DNA of 64,000 bases from Acidimicrobiales bacterium. GTDB lineage: Bacteria > Actinomycetota > Acidimicrobiia > Acidimicrobiales > DATDAH01. Below, one piece after another: positions 16,776-25,344 of the stretch (position 1 is its first letter; each line of letters opens with the position of its first letter). The notes beneath the pieces were generated by a model. It worked only from the letters and a program-made list of their open reading frames with translations, had not been told where the DNA came from and ran no database searches. The stretch covers positions 186,001 to 250,000 of the forward strand of contig JAEUJM010000032.1 in assembly GCA_016794585.1 (NCBI GenBank), read 5' to 3'. The position numbers and the translations under genes are program-made.

Positions 16776-17693
16776 TCATGGCGCCGTGACCGTGCCGTCG
16801 CCGGCCAGGAGCGCGTCCACCTCGGCCGCCGTCGGCGACGAGCGGGCGCCGGGCCGGGTGGCCGCGAGCGCGCCGGCGGCGTTGGCGCGGCGCACCGCGG
16901 TCTCGTCGTCCAGGCCGAGGGCCAGACCGGCGGCGAGGGCGCCGCAGAGGGCGTCGCCGGCTCCGACGGTGTCGACGGCGTCGACCCGGTGGCCGGCGAC
17001 CTCGACAGGGTCGTGTCCCGCCGCCGCCCACACGACGCCGGCAGCGCCCCGGCTGACCAGCACGGCCCCCGGGCCGGCGAGTGCGGCGGCTCGCTCGGCC
17101 ACGGGCCCGGTGTTCGGGTGCAGGGCGTCGAGCTCGCCCTCGTTCACCACGAGGACGTCGACGATGCCGAGGGCGGCGCGGATGGCGTCCTCCTGGCCGG
17201 AGTGGACGGGAGCGGCGTTCAACACGGTGCGGGCCCCAGCCGCCCGGGCCCGCTCGAACAGCGCCGCCACGGCGTCGAGCGGTGCCTCGAGTTGGGCCAC
17301 CACCACGTCGACGCCGGCGAGGTCGAGACCCTCCGCGGACGCGTGGCGGTTGGCGCCGGGGGCCACGGCGATCTGGTTCTCGCCGGCGGCGTCGACGCAG
17401 ATGAGCGCCGTGCCTGTGGCCGCCTCGACCCGGCGCACCGCCGACACGTCCACGCCGTCACCGGCCAGCACCGCCAGCACGTCGTCGCCGTCGGCATCGC
17501 GCCCCACCGCGCCCACGAAGCGCACCGCGGCGCCCGCCCGGGCCGCGGCCACGGCCTGGTTGCCGCCCTTGCCGCCGTGGTCGCGTCGCAGCACCCCGCC
17601 GCTCACGGTCTCGCCGGCGCGCGGCAGCCGGTCGAGCACGACGGTGACGTCCACGTTCACGCTGCCGAGGACGACGACGCCTCCGGCCGTCAT
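16776..17693 (-). CDS. rbsK: Ribokinase (PfkB family)
   Basis: The 305-residue protein has LGSVNVDVTVVLDRLPRAGETV at the N-terminus and the GGKGGNQAVAAARAG motif that lies by the sugar site. The C-terminal DTVGAGDALCGALAAGLA contains the catalytic Asp in GAGD and the anion hole. It phosphorylates D-ribose to ribose 5-phosphate. The start codon overlaps the stop of the upstream LLM oxidoreductase gene by 4 bp, and a nucleoside hydrolase follows, so nucleoside salvage is the likely context. No ribose transporter is seen in the window. Confidence 0.92.
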   Translation of the reverse strand: MTAGGVVVLGSVNVDVTVVLDRLPRAGETVSGGVLRRDHGGKGGNQAVAAARAGAAVRFVGAVGRDADGDDVLAVLAGDGVDVSAVRRVEAATGTALICVDAAGENQIAVAPGANRHASAEGLDLAGVDVVVAQLEAPLDAVAALFERARAAGARTVLNAAPVHSGQEDAIRAALGIVDVLVVNEGELDALHPNTGPVAERAAALAGPGAVLVSRGAAGVVWAAAGHDPVEVAGHRVDAVDTVGAGDALCGALAAGLALGLDDETAVRRANAAGALAATRPGARSSPTAAEVDALLAGDGTVTAP

Positions 17694-18769
17694 GCGTCCG
17701 ACGCTCCCGGCGCCTGATCGAGCCCGTCACCGAGGCCGAGGCCGAGGCCGCGCAGGTCGGCGACGATGTCGCCGAAGTGGCCGGGGTCGGGGTGACGGTT
17801 GTTGACGAGGCTGACCGTCGCCCGGGGCAGTTCCACGCCGGCCGCCCGCTCGGCGAGGCGCTCCGCGATCGCCGGCCGGGGACCGACCACGGCCACCGCC
17901 TCCATCAGGGCGTCGGGGATCAGTGCGCTCATCTCGGACCAGCGCCCCTCCTTGGAGAGCCGGTTCAGCTCGGGGTGCAGCCCCTCCCAGCCGTGGGCGG
18001 CGAGGGTCGGGAGGTACGCCGGTGTCGAGCCGTAGAAGGCGAGCTGGTCGGCGAGCGACGCGCGCGCCCGGGCCTCGGCGTCACCATCGCCCTCGTCCCA
18101 GGTGACGACCATGGTCACGAGCACGACCTCGAAGTCGTCGAGGGAGCGGCCCGAGCGGTCGAGGCCCCGTTCCAGCGCCGGCAGGGTCGCAGCGCGCAGC
18201 GACTCGGGAGTGTGGAAGGGGTGCACGATGAAGCCGTCGGCGACCTCGCCGGCCACCTCGGTCATCTTCGGCCCGAAGCCCCCGGTGAACACGGGCGGCG
18301 GGCCGAAGGGGTTCGGGCCGGGGTCGAAGGCCGGGATCATGATGGTGTGGTCGTAGAAGCGCCCCCGGAAGTCCAGCGGGCCCTCGCCCTCCCACGTGGC
18401 CCAGATCGCCTTGATGGCCCGGACCATCTCGGCCATGCGAGCGGCCGGGTGCGACCACGTCTCGCTGAACCGGTGCTCGATGTGGGGCCGCACCTGCGAG
18501 CCGATGCCGAGGACGAAGCGGCCCTCGGTGATGACCTGGAGGTCGTAGGCGACGTTGGCCAGCACCATGGGGTTGCGGGCGAAGCCGATGGCCACCGCGG
18601 TGCCGAGGCGCAGGGTCGACGTCGTGGTCGAGGCGAGCGCGAGGGGCAGGAACGGGTCGTGCTTCGACTCGAACGAGAAGGCGGTGTCGTAGCCCAGCGC
18701 CTCGAGCTCGGCGAACAGCGCGCCCGAGCCGCGGGGGTCGCCCGTGGGCACGGTCGTCGCGAGGCGCAC
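17690..18769 (-). CDS. LLM-class oxidoreductase, probably F420-dependent
   Basis: The protein has the luciferase-like TIM-barrel signatures LEALGYDTAFSFESKHDPFLP, LRLGTAVAIGFARNPMVLAN, EGRFVLGIGSQVRPHIEHRF and PVFTGGFGPKMTEVAGEVADG. In actinobacteria, proteins of this type usually use reduced or oxidised F420 rather than FMN. That cofactor choice is inference from family habit, not from a visible residue. The gene heads a three-gene minus-strand run and overlaps ribokinase by 4 bp, although no metabolic link between the two is obvious. Length (359) is normal. Confidence 0.85.
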   Translation of the reverse strand: MRLATTVPTGDPRGSGALFAELEALGYDTAFSFESKHDPFLPLALASTTTSTLRLGTAVAIGFARNPMVLANVAYDLQVITEGRFVLGIGSQVRPHIEHRFSETWSHPAARMAEMVRAIKAIWATWEGEGPLDFRGRFYDHTIMIPAFDPGPNPFGPPPVFTGGFGPKMTEVAGEVADGFIVHPFHTPESLRAATLPALERGLDRSGRSLDDFEVVLVTMVVTWDEGDGDAEARARASLADQLAFYGSTPAYLPTLAAHGWEGLHPELNRLSKEGRWSEMSALIPDALMEAVAVVGPRPAIAERLAERAAGVELPRATVSLVNNRHPDPGHFGDIVADLRGLGLGLGDGLDQAPGASDA

Positions 18770-18893
18770 GACGGCAGTCTCGCGTCCTCACCGGAGGCGG
18801 AGCGCCAGGACCGAGGTCGAGCGGGCCAGTTCGGGTCGGGGAGCGCATCGGATGCTTCCGTCGCGGCGGGAGCGCTCCGCTACCGTCGCCGGC

Positions 18894-19187
18894 GTGAGCG
18901 ACGTCGGTGGCGTGGATCCGGGGGTGCTCGAGGCCCGTCTCGCGGCGCTCGAGGAGCGGGTGGACGAGCTGTCCCGCCGGCTGTTCTCCGACCTCGCCCC
19001 GTTGCGACCGGCACCCGCCGGGCAGACCAGGGTCGACGCCGACCTCGTCGATCTGGCCGCCAAGGGCGGCGACGTGGGGCTGGCCAAGGCCGTGCTCGAG
19101 CACGTCAAGCGCACCGGTGCCGACCTGACCGTGGCTGAGCAGGCGGTGCGGGCCGCCGCTGGCTTGCCCGCCCGACCTCCGGCCTGA
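18894..19187 (+). CDS. Small protein with N-terminal coiled coil, unknown function
   Basis: The protein is 97 residues from the GTG at 18894. A predicted coiled coil (VLEARLAALEERVDELSRRLF) is followed by a helical segment, VDADLVDLAAKGGDVGLAKAVLEHVKRTGADLT. I recognise no family. It is upstream of a SAM-dependent methyltransferase by 32 bp on the same strand and may be co-transcribed with it. An in-frame start further upstream exists, but its product would begin with an unlikely Arg-rich stretch. Confidence 0.55.
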   Translation: MSDVGGVDPGVLEARLAALEERVDELSRRLFSDLAPLRPAPAGQTRVDADLVDLAAKGGDVGLAKAVLEHVKRTGADLTVAEQAVRAAAGLPARPPA

Positions 19188-19219
19188 GGCCGGACGACGA
19201 GACGGGGGAGAGGAGCGAC

Positions 19220-19828
19220 ATGGACGCCACCGACTGGGACCGCCGCTATGAGGGCGCCGACTACGTCTGGGCCATCGAGCCGAACCGGTTCGTGGCCGAA
19301 CAGGTGCTGCCCCTCGTGCCGGGCCGGGCGCTGGACCTCGGCGCCGGCGAGGGCCGCAACACCGTGTGGCTGGCAACCCGGGGCTGGGACGCCACGGCCG
19401 TCGACTTCTCCGCCGCGGGGATGGCCAAGGCCGAGCGCCTGGCGGCCGACCACGGCGTCACCGTCACCACGGTCGTCGCCGACGCCCTCACTCATGAGGT
19501 CGGGGCGCAGGCGTGGGACCTGGTCGTGCTCTCGTACCTCCAACTGCCGACCGACGAGCGCCTCGGCGTCATCGCGACGGCGGCGGCCGGCGTCGCCCCC
19601 GGCGGCACCTTGTTGATCGTGGCCCACGACCGCACCAACCTCGAGCGGGGCTACGGCGGCCCACAGGACCCCGACGTGCTCTACGACGTCGACGAGTCCG
19701 TCGCCGCCATCGCCGCCGCCGACCCCGGTCTCACCCCGGTGGTGGCCACGGTCGTCGGCCGACTCGTCGAGAAGGACGACGGCGAGCACGTCGCCCTCGA
19801 CACCCTGGTCGTCGCCCGCCGGCGCTGA
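19220..19828 (+). CDS. Class I SAM-dependent methyltransferase (TehB-like)
   Basis: The short 202-residue enzyme contains motif I ALDLGAGEGRNTVWLA, then GWDATAVDFSAAGMAKAE (acidic ribose ligand) and GVTVTTVVADALT. The N-terminus WDRRYEGADYVWAIEPNRFV is typical of the TehB/thiopurine-type methyltransferases that act on small molecules. GGGGGAGAGGAG before the ATG is a strong ribosome site. The substrate is not identifiable. Confidence 0.85.
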   Translation: MDATDWDRRYEGADYVWAIEPNRFVAEQVLPLVPGRALDLGAGEGRNTVWLATRGWDATAVDFSAAGMAKAERLAADHGVTVTTVVADALTHEVGAQAWDLVVLSYLQLPTDERLGVIATAAAGVAPGGTLLIVAHDRTNLERGYGGPQDPDVLYDVDESVAAIAAADPGLTPVVATVVGRLVEKDDGEHVALDTLVVARRR

Positions 19829-19841
19829 CGGCCCGCCCAGA

Positions 19842-20987
19842 TCAGTCCTCGAGCTGCGCCGCCAGGGCCTCGACGGATTCGATGAACTCCTCGACCATGT
19901 CGAACACGACCTGGCGGGACGTCTTGGACACGTTCATGGTGCCGACCACCTGGCCCACGAAGTAGTTGGCCAGCTTCTCGGCGCCGGGGTGGCGCTCGGC
20001 GGCGCGGTTGATGCGGTACTGCGCCTGCGCGGTGAGGATGGGCTGGAGCGGCATACCCAGCGGGTCGGGCGTGTCGGGGCGGTCCCACTCGTCGGTCCAC
20101 GACGAGCGCAGCATGCGGGCGGGCTTGCCGGTGAGCGAGCGGGAGCGCAGCGTGTCGGCCGACGTGGCCGCCAGCATCTTGGACTTCACGACGGGATGGG
20201 TCTCGGCCTCGGCGGTGGTGAGCCAGACCGACCCGCACCAGACGCCCTGGGCGCCGAGGGCCATGGCCGCGGCCATCTGGCGGCCCCGGCCGATGCCGCC
20301 GGCGCCGAGCACCGGGACGGGCGCCACCGCGTCGACCACCTCGGGGATGAGCACCATCGAGCCGATCTCGCCCGTGTGGCCGCCCGCCTCCGAGCCCTGC
20401 GCCACGATGAGGTCGACGCCGGCGGCGACGTGGCGCTCGGCGTGCACGCCCCGGCCCGCGAGGGCCGCCACGATCCGGCCGGCGCCCTTCACCTGGTCGA
20501 TCATCTCGGGGGGCGGCGGACCGAGGGCGTTGGCCACCAGCGAGGTGCGGTGGGCGAGCGCGATCTCGAGCTGCGGCCCGGCCCGGTTGGCCGAGAAGGG
20601 GGCGTCGCCGCCGCTGGTCTGCCAGCCGGCGCGGCCGGGGCCCTCGTCGTCGGCGGGGGGCTCGGGGACCTCGTAGCGGGCGAGGATGTCGTCCACGAAG
20701 GCCTTGTGCTCGGCGGGGATGAGCGCGGCGATGTCGGCGAGGGCGAACCCGCCCTGGTCGTCGCCCGCGTACTTGGCGGGGATGATGAGGTCGACGCCGT
20801 AGGGCTTGTCGCCGATCTGCTCCTCGATCCAGTTCAGGTCGATCTCGAGGGCCTCGGGGGTGTGGGCCACGGCGCCCAGCACGCCCAGGCCCCCGGCCTT
20901 CGAGACCTCGGCCACGACGTCGCGGCAGTGGCTGAAGGCGAGGACGGGGACGTCGATGCCGAGCATCTCGGTGACGGCGGTGCGCAT
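19842..20987 (-). CDS. Nitronate monooxygenase-like FMN TIM-barrel enzyme
   Basis: The protein has NMO/2-nitropropane dioxygenase features: AEVSKAGGLGVLGAVAHTPEAL, DLIIPAKYAGDD, GVDLIVAQGSEAGGHTGEIG with the catalytic-type His, and VPVLGAGGIGRGRQMAAAMALGAQGVWCGSVWL for FMN phosphate. The C-terminal extension of about 80 residues (RSSWTDEWDRPDTPDPLGMPL) is characteristic of a long actinobacterial subgroup. It likely oxidises nitronates or acts as an enoyl/acyl reductase-like flavoenzyme. It is not part of a visible operon and is convergent with the methyltransferase gene 13 bp away. Confidence 0.87.
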   Translation of the reverse strand: MRTAVTEMLGIDVPVLAFSHCRDVVAEVSKAGGLGVLGAVAHTPEALEIDLNWIEEQIGDKPYGVDLIIPAKYAGDDQGGFALADIAALIPAEHKAFVDDILARYEVPEPPADDEGPGRAGWQTSGGDAPFSANRAGPQLEIALAHRTSLVANALGPPPPEMIDQVKGAGRIVAALAGRGVHAERHVAAGVDLIVAQGSEAGGHTGEIGSMVLIPEVVDAVAPVPVLGAGGIGRGRQMAAAMALGAQGVWCGSVWLTTAEAETHPVVKSKMLAATSADTLRSRSLTGKPARMLRSSWTDEWDRPDTPDPLGMPLQPILTAQAQYRINRAAERHPGAEKLANYFVGQVVGTMNVSKTSRQVVFDMVEEFIESVEALAAQLED

Positions 20988-21076
20988 GCGCGCAGGCTAC
21001 GCCCTGGTCGGCGGGGCCTCGACCGGCGTGGGCCGAGGGCCGGTGCCGGGGGCCGAAGCCGAGGGTCGGCGGCCCG

Positions 21077-22294
21077 TCAGGCCCGATCGAAGCGGCTGAC
21101 GACCTCGACGTGGCCGGTGTGGCCGAAGAGGTCGAGCACCACGGACTCGACGTGGGAGTAGCCGGCGGCGACCAGCGCCGCCGCGTCCCGGCCGAGCGAG
21201 CCGGCGTCGCAGCTCACGAGCACCACCCGGGCGGCGCCGGTGGCGACGACCTTCTCGACGCCCTGGCGGCCCAGGCCGGAGCGGGCGGGGTCGGCCACCA
21301 CGACGGCGGCGGGGCTGGTGCGCCAGCCTTCGACGGGCTGCGAGATCACGCGGACGTCGCCGGCGAGGTGGGCGAGGTTGACCCGGGCGTCGGCGGTGGC
21401 CGACTTGGAGCGCTCCACCAGCACCACCGGCCGGTCGCCGGCACAGGTGGCGGCGAAGAGGCCGATGCCGCCGTACAGGTCGGCGAAAGGGCCGTCGGGG
21501 GCGCCGGCGAGCTGATCTCGGGCGACGGCGACGAGCGCGGCGGCGCCCTCGGGGCGCACCTGGAGGAACGAGCGGGCCGACACCCGGAAGTCGTGACCGG
21601 CCAGCGAGGTGGTCAGCCAGCGGCGGGTGCCCCGCTCGAGCTCGTCGGCGCCGATGACGGTGACGTCGTCCGGGGCCTGCACTCCCTTGGCGGTGGGCTC
21701 GGCCACGACGAGGACGTCGGTGGCGGCGCCGGAGCGGTCGGTGGCCACCCGCAGGGTCAGCTCGCGGGCGCGGCCCGGGTCGAGCACCCCTCGGGCCAGC
21801 AGGTCGGCGAGCGCGGGGTGGGCGACCAGGCAGTCGTCGACGGGGACGACCTCGTGGCTGCCCTCGGCCCGCAGGCCGAGTCGCCCGTCGACCACCGCCA
21901 CCCGCAGGGTGGTGCGGGTGCGCTCGGCGGGGATCGGGGGGCCCGGGCGGACGACGGGATCGTCGAGGCGGCCGATGCGGCGGAGCGCGTCGGTCACGAT
22001 CTCGAGGCGCATGGACCGCTGGCGCTCCTCGCCGACGTGCTGCCAGTCGCAGCCGCCGCAGCCCAGGGCGACGAATGGGCAGGGCGGCTCGATCCGGTCG
22101 AGGGAGGGGTCGAGCACCTCGACCACCTCGCCGTGGACGGCGCCGCGGCGCACCTCGGTGGCGACGGCCACGCGCTCGCCGGGGATGGCGCCGGCGACGA
22201 GCACCACACGGCCGTCGTCGTCTCGGCTCAGGGCGAGGCCGCCCGGCACCATGCGCTCGGCGGTCACCTCGGTCGTCCCCGCCGGCGTCTCCAT
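21077..22294 (-). CDS. TrmA/RumA-family RNA (uracil-C5) methyltransferase
   Basis: An N-terminal TRAM-like OB domain (AERMVPGGLALSRDDDGRVVLVAGAIPGE, in the first 45 residues) is followed by a 4Fe-4S motif of the RumA type. CPFVALGCGGCDWQH supplies three Cys, and CLVAHP supplies the last. The SAM domain has FADLYGGIGLFAA and DPARSGLG. Catalytic Cys lies in VLVSCDAGSLGRD. The enzyme methylates U in 23S rRNA or tRNA; which of the two cannot be told. Cluster ligands look complete, unlike in the cluster-free TrmA of enterobacteria. Confidence 0.88.
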   Translation of the reverse strand: METPAGTTEVTAERMVPGGLALSRDDDGRVVLVAGAIPGERVAVATEVRRGAVHGEVVEVLDPSLDRIEPPCPFVALGCGGCDWQHVGEERQRSMRLEIVTDALRRIGRLDDPVVRPGPPIPAERTRTTLRVAVVDGRLGLRAEGSHEVVPVDDCLVAHPALADLLARGVLDPGRARELTLRVATDRSGAATDVLVVAEPTAKGVQAPDDVTVIGADELERGTRRWLTTSLAGHDFRVSARSFLQVRPEGAAALVAVARDQLAGAPDGPFADLYGGIGLFAATCAGDRPVVLVERSKSATADARVNLAHLAGDVRVISQPVEGWRTSPAAVVVADPARSGLGRQGVEKVVATGAARVVLVSCDAGSLGRDAAALVAAGYSHVESVVLDLFGHTGHVEVVSRFDRA

Positions 22295-22398
22295 GGGTCG
22301 ACCGTAGGCGCGCTCGCCGCCGTGCCCACCACCCGTGTCGCCGACCGGGGGCAGGGCTGGAGCACGCCGGTGCGGCGGGGCACCGCAGCCGAGAACGG

Positions 22399-22430
22399 CG
22401 ACGGCCCGCCACCGAAGTGGCGGGCCGTCG
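22399..22430 (-). terminator. Strong 14-bp hairpin terminator after the Rpf-like gene
   Basis: CGACGGCCCGCCAC and GTGGCGGGCCGTCG pair perfectly around a CGAA loop, about 50 bp after the stop of the minus-strand gene ending at 22483. No T-run follows. The rest of the 188-bp gap shows nothing else recognisable. Confidence 0.65.
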
Positions 22431-22482
22431 AGCCGGTCGGGGGCCGAAGGGAGGGGGAGGTGGTCTCCGACGGGAGGGTGGG

Positions 22483-23259
22483 TCAGCCGTAGAAGCGGCT
22501 ACCGCAGTGCGGCCACTGACCGAGGCCGGCACGGTCCTTCAAGATGTTGGCCCGGCGGATCTGCTCGATGCGGGTGTGCTGGTGGGGGAGGCCGGTCCCG
22601 CCCGTCGCCCGCCACGTGGAGGCGCTGAACTGGAGGCCGCCGTAGAAGCCGTTGCCGGTGGCGAGGTGCCAGTTGCCACCGGACTCACAGGCGGCGACGC
22701 GGTCCCAGTTGGCCTGGTTGGGCACCGAGGCGGCCACGGCGTTGAGGTAGACGGCCAGCAGGTACTGCTGGATCTGGTTGGCGACCACGGCGTTCATGTA
22801 GCGCGAGAGCTGCGTGGCCTTGGCCAGAGTGATCTTGTCGTGGTGGCTGTTGTTCCACGCCCGCTTGATCTCGCGGGGCGTGTACACGTACGTGGCCTCG
22901 CTCAGGTTGGCGGGACCGCGGCGGCCGGTGGCTCGCTCGGTGGTGGCCTGGGTGAGGGCGGCGGGCAGCGTCGGCTCGACGGCCTGGGGGGCTGCCGCCG
23001 CGGGCTCGTCGGTGGTCACGGTGGTGGCCGGCGGCACGACGGTGGTGGGCACGGGGGGAACCGTGGTCGAAGGAGCGGTTGTGGTCGAGGTGGTGGCCGG
23101 TGCCTCGTCGGCGGCGGGGGCCGTCTGGGCCGAGGCGATCACGGGGCTCGCCACGGTGGCGAGGAGCGATCCGATGAGGATCGAGAGCAGCACCACAGCC
23201 TTCGTGGTGCTGCGGCGCATCAATGCGTCGGCGCCTTCTTCGTTCGTTTCCTGCGGCAT
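22483..23259 (-). CDS. Secreted resuscitation-promoting-factor-like transglycosylase
   Basis: The protein is 258 residues with a Sec signal (AVVLLSILIGSLLATVASPVIASAQT). A long Thr/Pro/Ala-rich linker follows (about residues 55-115), then a helical region. The C-terminal catalytic domain is NWDRVAACESGGNWHLATGNGFYGGLQF with the acidic ACESGGNW motif of Rpf/lysozyme-like muralytic enzymes, ending in QWPHCGSRFYG. The Cys pair fits the known domain disulfide. It probably cleaves peptidoglycan glycan strands at the cell surface. ATG 23259 is chosen because AAGGAG precedes it at 9 nt. Its 18-nt leader, GGTGCTCCTTGTTCGGGG on the plus strand, is identical to the leader of the secreted protein starting at 10342. 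Confidence 0.85.
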   Translation of the reverse strand: MPQETNEEGADALMRRSTTKAVVLLSILIGSLLATVASPVIASAQTAPAADEAPATTSTTTAPSTTVPPVPTTVVPPATTVTTDEPAAAAPQAVEPTLPAALTQATTERATGRRGPANLSEATYVYTPREIKRAWNNSHHDKITLAKATQLSRYMNAVVANQIQQYLLAVYLNAVAASVPNQANWDRVAACESGGNWHLATGNGFYGGLQFSASTWRATGGTGLPHQHTRIEQIRRANILKDRAGLGQWPHCGSRFYG

Positions 23260-23597
23260 GTCCGGTGCTCCTTGTTCGGGGGGAGCGCTCCGTTCCGCCA
23301 CCACCGGTCCCGCCCTGCTCCCGGGCGCATGCGCGCGACAAGAGGAATCGGGGTGGGGGGAGGCGTACCGGGTGCTGTGGGCCGCTCCGGCGGGCACCCC
23401 ACGGGGGCACGCGTCACCGGGCAGCGCAGAGCGCGCTCTGGTTCGTTGGTCACACTATCGTCACGACCGTCACCGAATTGCAACATACAGCGGTGTGACT
23501 TGTGCCACTCCCGCGAGCAGGGTGCGTACGGCGGCAAGCGCGCGGGAACCTCCGACCAGGCGAGCGCCGGCGCCGTGTAGAGTCGTCGCCGCAACAA
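23260..23597. other. 338-bp intergenic region between the Rpf-like gene and tRNA-Ser
   Basis: It holds the GGAGCGCTCC palindrome (23281-23290), a GC-rich leader, and an AT-richer stretch around 23450-23500 (CACTATCGTCACGACCGTCA, AATTGCAACATACAGCG) that probably contains the promoter of the minus-strand Rpf-like gene. I checked for a c-di-AMP (ydaO) riboswitch, known on some actinobacterial rpf genes, and could not match its conserved segments. Confidence 0.4.
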
Positions 23598-23687
<90 letters not shown>

Positions 23688-23717
23688 AATCGGCGTGCGC
23701 TCCGTGCGGGCCGGCGC

Positions 23718-23930
23718 TCAGGCGCCGAGGGGGATGGTGCGCACAGTGCCGTCTGGGGAGCGCTCGGTGAGCGAGGCGGTGGCGAAGCTCGAGAAGTAGA
23801 CGGTGCCGTCGTCGACGAAGGCGAGGTTGTCGAACGGCAGCCCTTCGGTGACGGTGTCGACCAGTTCGGCGGTGCCGGCCTCGACGTCCACCCGGAAGAG
23901 CTGCAGCAGCACGGCCGCTCCCATCACCAC
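23718..23930 (-). pseudogene. C-terminal remnant of a beta-propeller (ScyD/SMP-30-like) protein
   Basis: The open frame encodes about 70 residues: LFRVDVEAGTAELVDTVTEG, then LPFDNLAFVDDGTVYFSSFA and a last strand ending GTVRTIPLGA. This is the repeat style of the end of a gluconolactonase/ScyD-like propeller (LPFxNxAFxxDGxxYxS). The first five or six blades are missing, because sequence upstream on the minus strand changes abruptly near 23930 into unrelated DNA. It is therefore likely a truncated remnant left by an insertion or deletion next to tRNA-Ser. A short expressed peptide cannot be excluded. Confidence 0.5.
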
Positions 23931-24022
23931 GCCGCTGTCCGTGTCCCCGCCAGTGGCATCTGCGAGAACCTACTGATGGGGGCCGAGGTGCTCGGAACGG
24001 GGTCGCGGCCAGTCTGGGAGAG

Positions 24023-24072
24023 AGTATATGGAAATATACTGAGACTTGTTTCTTCGTACCTCGTGAGTACGA
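24023..24072. promoter_or_regulatory. Two inverted repeats, candidate autoregulatory operator of the toxin-antitoxin pair
   Basis: AGTATAT-GGAA-ATATACT (24023-24040) and TCGTAC-CTCGTGA-GTACGA (24054-24072) lie immediately before the antitoxin GTG. The stretch is distinctly AT-rich for this chromosome. Antitoxins of VapB type typically repress their own operon by binding such palindromes; that role is inference here. Confidence 0.55.
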
Positions 24073-24079
24073 TGGGTCT

Positions 24080-24352
24080 GTGAGTCCCGTCGCCCGGCGA
24101 TCCATCTCCCTGCCCGAAGATGTCGACGCCGCCGTCGAGGCGGCTGCCGTGGCCGCGGGCATGAGCGTGAGCGCCTGGCTGGCCGATCTCATCGAGCGCC
24201 ACTTCCGCATCGAGTGGGGCCTCGCCGGCGTGGCCGAGTGGGAGGCGGAGCATGGGGCGTTCACCGAGGAGGAGCTCGCCGAAGGGCGGGCCTGGGCGCA
24301 ACAGATGCTGCGGGACGAGCCACCGGGCCCGATCACCCGCCGGAGCGCCTGA
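24080..24352 (+). CDS. VapB-like antitoxin
   Basis: The 90-residue protein has an N-terminal ribbon-helix-helix-like segment, RRSISLPEDVDAAVEAAAVA, then AGMSVSAWLADLIERHFRIEWG. An acidic C-terminal tail (EWEAEHGAFTEEELAEGRAW) would occupy the toxin. It overlaps the PIN-domain gene by one base (TGATG), so the pair is coupled. Two palindromes upstream fit autorepression. It lies within about 400 bp of tRNA-Ser and a gene remnant, consistent with acquisition by transfer. Confidence 0.75.
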   Translation: MSPVARRSISLPEDVDAAVEAAAVAAGMSVSAWLADLIERHFRIEWGLAGVAEWEAEHGAFTEEELAEGRAWAQQMLRDEPPGPITRRSA

Positions 24353-24738
24353 TGCCCGGTGTCACCTACGACACCGGCGCCCTGCTCGCGGCGGAGCGCG
24401 ACGACCGGACGCTCTGGTACCGCCATCGGTCGTTGATCGAGGCGGGCCACATGCCCGTGGTGCCGGCTCCCGTGGTCGCTCAGGCGTGGCGCGGGGGCGG
24501 ACCTCGCCAGGCGAACCTCGCCCGGTTCCTCCAGGGTTGTCGCATCGAGCCCATGGACGAGCGCCGGGCGCGTGCGGTCGGCGTGTTGGTCGCCAGGTCG
24601 GGCCACGACGACGTCGTAGACGTGGCCGTCGTGGAAGGCGCGGCGCGCCGCGGCGACCGCGTCCTGACCTCGGATCCCGGAGACCTCCGCCGTGTCGCCG
24701 CCGCAGCCGACGGCGACGTCCGCATCGACGTGCTCTAG
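24352..24738 (+). CDS. PIN-domain toxin (VapC-like ribonuclease)
   Basis: The 128-residue PIN-fold protein has YDTGALLAAERDD at the N-terminus with the first catalytic Asp. VPAPVVAQAWRGG is in the second position, GHDDVVDVAVVEGAARRGDRV supplies the central acidic residues, and LTSDPGDLRRVA contains the last. VapC toxins are Mg-dependent RNases that cleave tRNA or rRNA and are neutralised by the upstream antitoxin. The start at 24352 overlaps the antitoxin stop. Alternative longer frames starting upstream lie in the antitoxin gene and are unlikely. Confidence 0.8.
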   Translation: MPGVTYDTGALLAAERDDRTLWYRHRSLIEAGHMPVVPAPVVAQAWRGGGPRQANLARFLQGCRIEPMDERRARAVGVLVARSGHDDVVDVAVVEGAARRGDRVLTSDPGDLRRVAAAADGDVRIDVL

Positions 24739-24944
24739 CGGGTCGGGCCCCGGCCCCGCTCCGGATACTTGTCAGACCCTCCGTGCATGATGACGGCGAT
24801 GAGGGTTCCCGCCGCCGCCGCCGCTAGCATGCCCAGGCTTGTCGTGCGCCGTCCGGAGACGGATGGGCACCCAATCGAACCCTGCCCCGGACCGTCCGGG
24901 GCCCCGTGCCATTGCGGCCGGGACCAGAGGGAGGTTTGCTGCTC

Positions 24945-25331
24945 GTGACACGAGCGTATGAATTGATGGTCATCTTCGAGTCCGACCTCGACGAGTCGTC
25001 GGTGTCGGCCCAGGTCAAGAAGATCGGCCAGACCATCGAGGCGGGCGAGGGCACCGTGGCCACCACCGACGTGTGGGGCCTGCGCCGCTTCGCCTACGAG
25101 ATCAACCACAAGAGCGAGGGCATCTACGTCGTCCTCGAGATCGTCACCGAGGCGCCCAACCTCGATGTCCTCGACCGCCAACTGCGGCTCGCGGACGAAG
25201 TCGTCCGCCACAAGATCCTGCGCCTGCCCGAGCGCGAGGCCACGCGTCGTGGCCTGCTCGGCGACGCGCCGGCCGAGGACGCCGCCGAGGCGGCGCCCGA
25301 GGCCGAACCTGCCCCGGCCGACGCCGGATAA
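24945..25331 (+). CDS. rpsF: 30S ribosomal protein S6
   Basis: S6 binds 16S rRNA with S18 in the platform of the 30S subunit. YELMVIFESDLDESSV, TVATTDVWGLRRFAYEINHKSEGIYVVLEI and DEVVRHKILRL are standard. The C-terminus carries an Ala/Glu/Pro tail of about 30 residues (EDAAEAAPEAEPAPADAG). GTG 24945 is chosen with GAGGGAGG about 10 nt upstream. It heads the conserved rpsF-ssb-rpsR-rplI-dnaB order. The 206-bp gap before it should contain the operon promoter. Confidence 0.95.
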   Translation: MTRAYELMVIFESDLDESSVSAQVKKIGQTIEAGEGTVATTDVWGLRRFAYEINHKSEGIYVVLEIVTEAPNLDVLDRQLRLADEVVRHKILRLPEREATRRGLLGDAPAEDAAEAAPEAEPAPADAG

Positions 25332-25344
25332 GGAGCGAACCGAC

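Noticed and set aside
23260-23500. Possible c-di-AMP (ydaO) riboswitch upstream of the Rpf-like gene
   Set aside because: The position fits known rpf leaders, but I could not match the conserved GGGGUGAAUC or GGCCCGAACCCG segments. A covariance-model search would decide.
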